Positions 12,701 to 24,700 of a stretch of DNA of 64,000 bases are shown piece after piece. Below the pieces are notes generated by a model that saw only the letters and a program-made list of their open reading frames with translations, did not search any database and was not told where the DNA came from. Both the position numbers and the translations under genes were made by a program. Within the stretch, counting starts at the first letter, position 1. Every line of letters begins with the position of its first letter. This DNA is from Antedon mediterranea (Eukaryota; Echinodermata; Crinoidea; Comatulida; Antedonidae). Location of the stretch: positions 18,049,001 to 18,113,000 of the forward strand of contig NC_092673.1 of the NCBI RefSeq assembly GCF_964355755.1, given 5' to 3'.

Positions 12701-15700
12701 ACCCCACCCTGTCTAACTCCATTAGATACTGGTAAATGGAATATATATGTTGTACAGGAGAGGGGACATAACCCCACCCTGTCTAACTCCATTAGATACT
12801 GGTAAATGGAATATATATGTTGTACAGGAGAGGGGACATAACCCCACCCTGTCTAACTCCATTAGATACTGTAAATGGAATATATATGTTGTACAGGAGA
12901 GGGGACATAACCCCACCCTGTCTAACTCCATTAGATACTGGTAAATGGAATATATATGTTGTACAGGAGAGGGGACATAACCCCACCCTGTCTAACTCCA
13001 TTGAATACTGTAAATGGAATATATATGTTGTACAGGAGAGGGGACATAACCCCACCCTGTCTAACTCCATTAGATACTGGTAAATGGAATATATATGTTG
13101 TACAGGAGAGGGGACATAACCCCACCCTGTCTAACTCCATTAGATACTGTAAATGGAATATATATGTTGTACAGGAGAGGGGACATAACCCCACCCTGTC
13201 TAACTCCATTAGATACTGGTAAATGGAATATATATGTTGTACAGGAGAGGGGACATAACCCCACCCTGTCTAACTCCATTAGATACTGTAAATGGAATAT
13301 ATATGTTGTACAGGAGAGGGGACATAACCCCACCCTGTCTAACTCCATTAGATACTGGTAAATGGAATATATATGTTGTACAGGAGAGGGGACATAACCC
13401 CACCCAGTCTAACTCCATTAGATACTGTAAATGGAATATATATGTTGTACAGGAGAGGGGACATAACCCCACCCTGTCTAACTCCATTAGATACTGGTAA
13501 ATGGAATATATATGTTGTACAGGAGAGGGGACATAACCCCACCCTGTCTAACTCCATTAGATACTGGTAAATGGAATATATAGGTTGTACAGGAGAGAGG
13601 ACATAACCCCACCCTGTCTAACTCCATTAGATACTGGTAAATGGAATATATATGTTGTACAGGAGAGGGGACATAACCCCACCCTGTCTAACTCCATTAG
13701 ATACTGGTAAATGGAATATATATGTTGTACAGGAGAGGGGACATAACCCCACCCTGTCTAACTCCATTAGATACTGTAAATGGAATATATATGTTGTACA
13801 GGAGAGGGGACATAACCCCACCCTGTCTAACTCCATTAGATACTGTAAATGGAATATATATGTTGTACAGGAGAGGGGACATAACCCCACCCTGTCTAAC
13901 TCCATTAGATACTGGTAAATGGAATATATATGTTGTACAGGAGAGGGGACATAACCCCACCCTGTCTAACTCCATTAGATACTGGTAAATGGAATATATA
14001 TGTTGTACAGGAGAGGGGACATAACCCCACCCTGTCTAACTCCATTAGATACTGTAAATGGAATATATATGTTGTACAGGAGAGGGGACATAACCCCACC
14101 CTGTCTAACTACATTAGATACTGGTAAATGGAATATATATGTTGTACAGGAGAGGGGACATAACCCCACCCTGTCTAACTACATTAGATACTGTAAATGG
14201 AATATATATGTTGTACAGGAGAGGGGACATAACCCCACCCTGTCTAACTCCATTAGATACTGTAAATGGAATATATATGTTGTACAGGAGAGGGGACATA
14301 ACCCCACCCTGTCTAACTCCATTAGATACTGGTAAATGGAATATATATGTTATAAAGGAGAGGGGACATAACCCCACCCTGTCTATCTCCATTGGATACT
14401 GTAAATGGAATATATATGTTGTACAGGAGAGGGGACATAACCCCACCCAGTCTAACTCCATTAGATACTGTAAATGGAATATATATGTTGTACAGGAGAG
14501 GGGACATAACCCCACCCTGTCTAACTCCATTAGATACTGGTAAATGGAATATATATGTTGTACAGGAGAGGGGACATAACCCCACCCTGTCTAACTCCAT
14601 TAGATACTGGTAAATGGAATATATAGGTTGTACAGGAGAGAGGACATAACCCCACCCTGTCTAACTCCATTAGATACTGGTAAATGGAATATATATGTTG
14701 TACAGGAGAGGGGACATAACCCCACCCTGTCTAACTCCATTAGATACTGGTAAATGGAATATATATGTTGTACAGGAGAGGGGACATAACCCCACCCTGT
14801 CTAACTCCATTAGATACTGTAAATGGAATATATATGTTGTACAGGAGAGGGGACATAACCCCACCCTGTCTAACTCCATTAGATACTGGTAAATGGAATA
14901 TATATGTTGTACAGGAGAGGGGACATAACCCCACCCTGTCTAACTCCATTAGATACTGTAAATGGAATATATATGTTATAAAGGAGAGGGGACATAACCC
15001 CACCCAGTCTAACTCCATTAGATACAGGTAAATGGAATATATATGTTGTACAGGAGAGAGGCCATAACCCCACCCTGTCTAACTCCATTAGATACTGTAA
15101 ATGGAATATATATGTTGTACAGGAGAGGGGACATAACCCCACCCTGTCTAACTCCATTAGATACTGTAAATGGAATATATATGTTGTACAGGAGAGGGGA
15201 CATAACCCCACCCTGTCTAACTACATTAGATACTGGTAAATGGAATATATATGTTGTACAGGAGAGGGGACATAACCCCACCCTGTCTAACTACATTAGA
15301 TACTGTAAATGGAATATATATATTGTACAGGAGAGGGGACATAACCCCACCCTGTCTAACTTCCATTGGATACTGTGGATTGGAAACCGAGTTACCCCAA
15401 TCTCATACCAACATTTGAGCAATTTAACAATACAAAGATTCATACCATTGTTAATGAGCTTACTATGAAGAGTCCACATTGCTTGACTTGATCAAAAGCC
15501 TTACTGGCATCTAGAGAGCAGGCAAAAACTGGACTACCATTTCTATTGTAGTAGTCAATGACATGTTTTAATACAAAGATACAAGTATCAGTCGAGTGTT
15601 TTGCTATTAAATGCAAATTGGTAGTCGCTGGATTCAAATGAGTTACCACAGTGACTGATCAAAATAAATTAAAAAAACTTAGATAATACAGAAGCTAAAG

Positions 15701-18700
15701 CATAGGGGTATAGTTGTTGTTATTAGTAATATCACCTGATTTACTCTTAACAATCGGCACTAATAACTAGAATAACACATGACCATGACACAGCATATCA
15801 TTCAAGCATAAACTCAATAAGATATTAACCCTTTAAAGACATGGCCCGCATCCCATACGGGGTAATTTACTGTCCCAGGACATGCAATCAGGCGCAGGAT
15901 TGGTTAAAGCAAATAACAGAATAGGCAAATTGGTTGGTTTTTTCATTGGAAAGCAGCAAATAAGCCTATCCTACAACACTGCCAAAAGCAGTCCCACTGT
16001 CCATTTGACCAATCCTGCGCTTGTTTTAAGACATGAGGCCCGTATATGTACGGGTTGACTTTTTGGGGTCACTAAATTGCACTTTTTGAGCATTTGACCT
16101 TTGAACTAGGCAAAACAAAATTTTTACATAATAAATCCAACAATTGCAGAAAGTTATAGTCATAAAAATGGATTTTTTCATTTTTCCTAAACCTATTAAA
16201 AATACTTTATTTAGCCTCGGTCACTTGGGGTAGAAGAAACCTTGCGTCTTCAAATGGTTAAGTCCTTTACTAGCATATTTATTGTGTGCACAATAATAAT
16301 TTATTATTATACTGTATGACACACACACATCAATGTAAACAATTAACCATTACAGTGTGTTACATGCATAGATATGAATGCAGATGTAGAAAATGTGTAA
16401 TGGAATAATAGGAATAAAGATTGTATGAAATTGTCTGTTAATCCTGGAAAGTTCAATTTCAATTTCAATATTATAACATAAAAAAACATAAAACCTAGTT
16501 TGTTAATAAATATAATTGCATATAAATACAATGAAAAGTAGTTCAGTCATGTGGGTGGATTGGGAGGGGGTGGGGGGGGGGAGTAATATAAGTCAGAAGA
16601 TATAACATTAAATACAAAAAAGAAAAAGAAATACATGAACTAATAGTATATATTTTAAAAAAACAAAGCCACAATTTAAACCACTTTATCCGATCTTAAC
16701 AGGTCTTATTATAATATATATATTTAATGTTCATCATATCTAGAAAGTAAAAGACTAAACATTAATTTAGAAACACAGTGTAAATATCTACAATAGAATG
16801 AGTATTGTATATTCTGTTCATATCATTATTAATAAGCTGGTGTGGTGTTGATACACAACAGAAACTGGCCACAATAAAAAATGAATGAAAATTAAATATA
16901 ACTATTCTATAAATATAACCATTGAGAAGTAATTTCTTCATGATATAAATAAACACATGTGTATGATAAATCAGGTTGAAATAAAATAATTTGCATTGTG
17001 TAATGAAGACAATTGTGGCAATGGCTATTTATCAAATACCATTAAGTAATATCTTACATTAGATTTTTATTTTTCAGATCAAATTATGGAAGTAATTGTG
17101 GGATCTGCTGGTGAAACGCTTCATCTTAAGGATGAAGACATCAAGTTGGAGATACATTCTGAAGCAATTAAAGGGGAGAAAGTTAAAGTATCGCTAGAAA
17201 ATTGTTTTGAGGAAACAGAATTTCTTGTACTTCATCCTCATGAATCAATAATATCACCTATTGTTAAATGTGGACCAGAAGGCACCACCTTCAACAAACC
17301 CATTCCATTGTCATTTCCACACGATGCTGTAAATGAACAAAATTGGGAATTCACTCTACTTGTTAAAGGTCGCATTCAAGATGAATGGAAACCAATAGCA
17401 TTGACAGATGATAGAAAGGATGTACATTTTACTTTAAGCAACGGTCGATGTTATGTAACTATAAATCATTTTAGTTGGTATACACTAAAGGGTTTAAGAA
17501 AGTTCTTTCGTGCTAAGAAAAAAATGTTATTAGGAGTTTTTGGAAAGATGCTTGCAAAGGATGAATATCAACTTCAAACAAGACTTTTTAAGCCGTCAGA
17601 TGAAAAGGTAATTGTTATAATTTGTTGTTGAACTGTATTTGAATAATGTATTCTTACTTACATTATATTATAGCTGTTCAAAATACAATACAGTAGTTGC
17701 TTTGTCACAAAGGATAGTTGTTGTTACTGAGTGGATCTTGTATTTCATTGAATATTATGTTAGCTTAAAGCAAACATTGAATTAAATTGACATAATACTT
17801 CCAATATTTTTATTTATTTTAAAATGGTACAGTATTAAAAATGCGAGACCAAGACTGTACACTATCAAGATTTAAACATGGTTGCATTGTCTGGCTTGCT
17901 TTTCCTTTGAATAATTAGGAAGCATTGTACACAGAATAATAAATATATTAAATGTGTTGTTTGTACAGTATTACATATATATTTCAGACGATAGAAAAAG
18001 AACACAAAGAAAATGGTGAGCAGATGTTAAGACAGCCTATAGAAATACTCTGTATGTCTGAAGACATGAAAATTACTGTTGAAGTATTAGACCAGAAATG
18101 GAAAATCCAGGAGGTCTCTAAAGAACCACAGGTAAAAACATTTGTTGAATAAAAATGTAAAACTGTATAATATTATAATTATAGACCTTATATAACAGCT
18201 TTGGTAGGTTGAAATGGTAAAGAATATAATTATAATTATTTATTTTGAGCTGTAGAACTTGAGGCGAGAATTTGTATATAGGCGAAAATTTTAATGGTGA
18301 TTAGAACAGCATACCCAGATTTTAATCTATTTATGGAAGAAGGGCAAACAACATGTAGAAGTGAGTTCCAATCCTCAACTGATGTAAAAAAGTGTCTCCT
18401 TATTTCCTGTTTTGTTGTGAGCTTTGACAACTTTAAGGAATTACCTTGTTTTTGTAAAAGTTGATTTCCAAAGTAGCCTGTTACTTTCAATGGGATCTAT
18501 ATTGTTAATTATCTTGTATATTTGGATAATGTCTGCCCTTTTTTCAGTAATCCATTTAGTAGTTTCAGAATCTTGAGCCTATCAACATATCCAGTGCCTT
18601 TTAAATCAAATACTAATCAAGTGGATCGCTGTTGAACAAGCAAATTTAAATCTTTCTAGAACCTTATAATCTAAGCACTTAGATATATTCTATAATAGGC

Positions 18701-21700
18701 CTAATCAGAGATTTATAGAGAGATGTATAAACTTTTTCCATCTAAATACTTGAAAGATCTTTTTAATGTTCATGTTTAATTTGTGACGTTTCATGAGTGG
18801 TCCCCAAATTATGTACGAAAAGAAATATCGCATCCGGCCTTGTTTAAACAATCTAATAAAAATTAGTGGTCCGACTTGACCATCATTACCGTTATTTAAT
18901 CTCAACTTTAGTGATTTGGGGAAAAAACCAAGCTGCGACACTTTTGTCATGAATGACGGAATAGCAAATAAAATTAACAAGAGTAAAAAAATGCTAGATG
19001 AAATTTTTTTTTTTAACCAAATATTTCAGTATTAATAAGGCTAGTTTTTGTTTTTATTGTACTTGCTCTTTTTTCGTCGGGGTAATGCTAGAGATTGATA
19101 TTACACAAAGTATGTCGACGTACCTGCTTGGTTGAATGTGATCAAGCTGACCATGTGCTTTATCAGTGTACTGACGTACTATTTTCAGTATGAAAATGTG
19201 TAAACCACAGCCGATTGATGACCGTCGAAACGATGTGTGTTTTTAAAAATCTATTTCATTTTTCAAAGAGAAAAGAAACATTGTACGTCCCATACATCCC
19301 CCGCTAGATCCACCACTGAAGAGGATACCATAGAAAGGACTGCGGCATATAGGTAGTAGATGCCACATCACCTACGGTCAAAGAAACTAAAAGTTTCTGT
19401 CTTTATCTTAGTCCCAACATGGTTGTGACTATAAGTGGTGGGTTTTTTCTATCAAAGCCGCTACCATAAAATCCTGAACCCTCCCCTAGGTAACTATTTT
19501 CATCAGTAAGAGTACCCCATTGTCCATCAACAATAACATTGCACACTCCCAAAAAGATTTCTACAGTATGAGGTGCCATACTTTCAAAAATTTGCTAAGC
19601 TTAGCCCAACTATTGTTTGAACTCTCCAGCTTGTCAGGTCAGTCAGAATAATCACTGTATTGCTTTATACAGTATATTTATTTAGGCAAATTTTCAAGGA
19701 TCTTTTTCAAATGTGGCAGTCTTGTTTAAAATACAAGCATAAAGTGAAATCCTGACATCTGATAAGAGTTACACCTAGAACACAAGTACTGTCTTATCAA
19801 CAAACTACAACTCCACTCCAATATATTTATATGAGTATGGTGTTTTTTCTAGATTGTCACTGCTGAATACCTAAGGCGTACAAGACCATCAAAGACGTTT
19901 CTTTTAATAAGAGGTAATTCATTATTAAAAGCAAAAGTGTTACTGTCACAGAAGTCAAATAATATTGATCCAGTTCCAGTGTTTTGTAAGTATTTAAAGT
20001 GATAACGGTAAAAAATTGAATCTACATTTATGCCGTAATGAATATGATGTGTAACACAGTAATAGTTCATAATGTACATTTAGTGTCTTTGGTCGCAAAA
20101 AGAATCTTTGTTTGTTTTGTATTGAAATAATTATTTTATTTGTTACAGGTGTTGTTGATTCAAAACAAAACCCAGGTATCTTATGCTATATTTGAATTGT
20201 TACTAATCTATACGTTGTTATAATGCACAGAAAACTGGCTTTCTATACTTCTAAAAATGTACCTTCTTTTATTATAATCGAATTTGTATTATTTTTAGGC
20301 AGTAGTAAGGACAAAAATGAAGGAGCGTCATTAAGTAACCAATGCCATCCAAGTGAAGGTAAGTTACTAGTATACAAATAATGCATTTGAAGGTATATGA
20401 ACTATTTTCACATATACTGTACCTTTTTGGGTTAATACACTGTCACGCTCAGATTGAAGTTAACTATATGGCTACTGAAGAACGCAATTAAAAGTATACA
20501 GATATATAACATTAGCAACTGAATGTATTTATTTCTTTGTCCGCCGGTCACTTCTTCGTGGACTTATTCACTACCAATTACAATCCAATCATACATAAAC
20601 AATCATGTGTATACTCGGCTTGGTTTACTACAAATGGTAGTCAGACAGTTACGTATTGGTACCAACTTCAGCCCAACGGGCAGCACTACAAACAAACGTT
20701 AACGTTTAATTGTTACAGTTATCTACGTTAGCACACAATTACATTGTAGCCTATACATTATCGTTATTACAAGTATATGGTATTACAAGTGTATAGCCTT
20801 ACAATAAATGAGTATCTTACTTACAATGGTCAATCTGTATTATTGCTGAGGTGCGACACCTCCCTTCTCTACAAGGTTGATGTGAGGTGTAATTACTACA
20901 TTCCTCTGCAATTCTTTTATACGGTAATACACCTGACTAGTTCTATGCAAATTACCCTTTGCATTTAACTTTAAATACCTGTCACTTTTGACTGTGACAA
21001 TTCACCCCACCCAGGTTAAATGTAACACTTTTAACTAACAAATACAACTTTATACTTATACTCAAAAGACCACCGTTTGTAGTTTACAATAAATCTCACT
21101 TATAGAGACGCCAATACACTATTAAGCTTTACTTTATAATACTTAATTAAATCAATAACTACTGTACGTTTACAATATATAACAAAATAATACTTTTCTT
21201 TCAACCTTATTTAGTTCATGCGACTCAAATAGTCTGCACCAACGTTATTAATACCTTTTATGACCCTTATTCGGTATTTGAATGGTTGTAAACTAAGGGC
21301 CCAGCGCAGAATTCGACCATTTGCTGCTACCCAATTCTTCTTTAAGCACACCTAGGCCTAACCTAGAAAGAAGCTAGGCTTACCATGGCAAGCACCACTG
21401 CTCGGCGACCAAATTTAAGCGTAGGCCTATCCTAGGTAGCAAAACAGTTGTGTAGCAGAATTGACAAGATACAGTACATTGGTGTGCATTTTTTTTTTAT
21501 AAATGAGGCCGCCGTGCAGATGACCTGGTTTCATTCTCGAAAATTGTGTTGTAAGCCTAGCGCGATCGGTATTCTGCAACAAGATTTACACACCATCATG
21601 CTTTTATGTTTTTTTTGCTGCACACTTTTTGCACTCTAGTGCATGATAGGGAAAAATAAAGAGCGCACACATGACGCATTTCAGTAAGTCTGATGGCTAC

Positions 21701-24700
21701 ATCCTTTAACCCATGTTATAATAGATAATATTATAATATGGTTCGACTGGCAATTTTCCAAATTATTTGAAGCTCGCCAAAGTTTTACCTGTTTTGTAAA
21801 AAGGTAGCAAAGATATACTCTCAAATTATAGACAAATTTCGTTACTTAGTGTTTTCTCTAAAATAACAGAAAAGTTAATGTACTTGCATCTTTATGACTT
21901 CCTTGACTGCCATAATATTCTTTTTACACATCAATATGGTTTCCGTAAAAATCATTCTACATCTTATGCGATTATTGATTTTATTAATAATGTGACTTCT
22001 TCTTTTGAACAAAGAGAATTTTTGTTATCAGTTTTTGTTGACTTATCTAAAGCATTCGACGTTATTAATCATAAGATTCTTATTAGTAAATTACATAACT
22101 ATGGTATTAGAGGTATTGCTTTAGAATGGTTTACAAGTTACCTAAAACATAGGAAACAATATGTATGGGTAACTGTGGAGGAAATCACTTGTGGGGTGCT
22201 GTCCTTGGACCATTGGTATTTTTAATTTATGTGAACGATTTATCCAGAGCCAGTGACACCCTTCGGGTTATTTCCTTTGCAGATGACACTACACTTTTTT
22301 ATTCCCATCCTGATTTAAATGTTTTATATGATACAGTGAATAATGAGTTAATATCTATAAATGACTGGCTCATCTCAAATAAACTTATTATCAACTCACA
22401 AAAAAACAAATTATATCCTTTTTCATAACAAAGAAAGCCTACCTAATTATTCAAATCGGTTTATCACCATAAATGGAAAAACTATTGAAGGCATGCCTAA
22501 AACTCTGTTCCTTGGTGTCTATATTCAAGAACATTTAAGATGGACCTGTCATCAAAATCACGTAGCAAAAAAGGTTTCTAAAACAATAGGAATTATTAAC
22601 AAACTCAAATATATTTTCCCACAATGTGTTCTTCTTTCTAGTATAACTCATTAATTCTTCCACATATTCATTATTACCTCCGCCAAGGAGGTTATATTTT
22701 CACCGCTGTATGTTTGTGTGTGTGTCTGTCTGTCTGTGAACAGCCTGGAGGCCACAGTTTTCATCCGAATCTAGCCAAATTTGGCCACAATGATCTATGC
22801 CCCAAAAGCTCGACTTTGAGTGTGCAGTTAGCCTATTTACACTTAGAACTAATAAAAAAGAATTTTTAAAAATATATATATTTTCCGGGGACATTTTATG
22901 TAGGGGAATTTTACAGTAGGCGGAGGTTTGTACTCTCGGAGTACCCTCTAGTTGTAATATAATTTGGTGTGCTGATTACCCTTCAAATATTAACAAAGTA
23001 AACAAACTGCTTAAACGTGCTATTAGAATTATTACACTTTCCACTTATGAAACCCCATCTAAACCTTTATTCAAAGAACTTAAGAGCCATTGTCTGTAAG
23101 AATCAAAGAAATATCAAAAAGAGTGGCAGACTCAAAAAAATGGATTTCTTTCAAATTTTGCACATGGCTATATATGTGTTGAGAGAAATCAAATATGAAG
23201 TATTTTTTATTTCACACGTATATTTCCATGGCAACGGCCAAATTTGTGTTTTTGACAAATTTTGTCCTTTTTTAAGGTTTTTTAAAATGGATATTGGTAC
23301 TACTTTGATGAACGATATTTTTGTTTTGTTCATTTAATTATAAAAGATAATTAGTGTATGCATAATAACAATGCATTGTGCACCTGTTTCAAATTTTTTT
23401 ATTTTTTTTTATTTCATACTTTGGGAGATACCATTTATTTAAAAAGGGGTGTTTTTCACTTTTTTTAAATTGTTCAATGCAACTAAACTTTACTTCACCA
23501 TAACGCCCAAAGTGGTGTATTTTTTTAGCTGATTTATTACAAATAGGTAGTTCCAATGTTTAATAATTGATTTCTAAAATAAAATACTGGGGTAAATTTA
23601 AAATCTGCAAGCAGTGTTGCGAGAAACATAGGCATTTTTATAAAAAAAAACCATGGTATATTAATAAAAACATTTTATTTTCTTTGATTATTGGATTTGA
23701 AACTCATTGGTCAGAAAAATTCTTAATATTTTATATAGTTCTAGTTGTGTTGTGAGAAAAAAAAAAATTTTTAATTATAGATTCTGTAATTCTCAGTTTT
23801 AATGTCATTTTATAGGTTATATCCTCTGGAAATTTGAATAAATTATCAGATCGTTGTGAATTTTAATCTTTGCAACAGATTACTCCTCTCTTATTTTGAA
23901 GCTCCTCTTTCATTTGTTTACTTCTTTTATTTGCTAACCTAAGCAGATCCCACATGCCCATCCACCACCACTTTCGACTACCATCCCTCCCCCCCCCCCC
24001 CGACTATAACCACAACAAGATAAACTGCAACACTTCGGTCGATCATCCACTATAGAGTGTCAAATGCATGCATTCAAGCACCACCCACACTGCCGCTGCT
24101 ATCGCCCCAATGAATAGACAGATTCAAACTCCTCCATCCCACCCCTTCCCCCTTTCTCCAAGCCCCCACCCACCCCAAGTTAAAAATTGCAATGCAAAAG
24201 ATAGGACATAAAGTTAAGTTTTTAGACCCTCGCCTTCAACCTCCTAACTATTTAAAAGTCCTGGATCCACCACTTTTTCCTCCCCAAAATAGAACCAATC
24301 AAAAGTCATATACTCAGGTATGTTAATGCTACATAACAAATATTGAAGCCCTGATTTGAAATTTCATTTCATTTAAGGTCAGCATGTAAAATATCACACT
24401 TTATTATTAAATATTGGTTTTAAATTCTATATTTTTTTTACTGTGATGGTTGGATTCAGTATTAATTATTAATTAATAATTATCTGATAATTATTTAATT
24501 TCCCTTAGTTATGCATAGCAACAGTTACTATGGTAACTAAAATTGAGATATTCTTTAGATTTTGCCTATTTATCTTATACAAATTTAATTTTAATTTGTA
24601 GATTATTAGCAGGCAATGCCTTATTTGCATTTTCAAATTACCGTTTCACAAGGTCATATTCGTAAACACTTTCTTCTGTGATTATTTTTATTCATAAAAA

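Larger units (their letters stand above)
6217..16320 (-). mobile_element. LINE 1: Rex/CR1-like non-LTR retrotransposon hosting a giant internal satellite
   Basis: On the minus strand, from 16.3 kb down: YCAHNKYASKGL (16262-16300), a 437-bp MITE, then ILLSLCLNDML and VPIVKSKSGDITNNN (15.75-15.82 kb), AKHSTDTCIFVLKHVIDYYN and FACSLDASKAFDQV (15.5-15.6 kb), the array, and after it NALRHILNVSRISSAIS and MMFIEHSVLSLNEYM (6.4-6.5 kb), then a 3' end ending gaaataaaagaaattgaa (about 6220-6240). These are consecutive blocks of one RT ORF, with stops and frameshifts. The palm segment with the catalytic Asp pair, between the GVRQGG block and the C-terminal region, is missing. The element is 5'-truncated or unrecognisable past 16.3 kb and dead. 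Confidence 0.85.

Noticed and set aside
6634-15375. CRISPR-like array of regular repeats
   Set aside because: Units are contiguous with no unique spacers, the DNA is eukaryotic, and the unit encodes an RT fragment.
6795-15479. Dozens of 64-141-codon ORFs on both strands
   Set aside because: All are readings of the 69/70-bp LINE-derived unit. ORF ends track the positions of 69- and 70-bp units, not gene structure.
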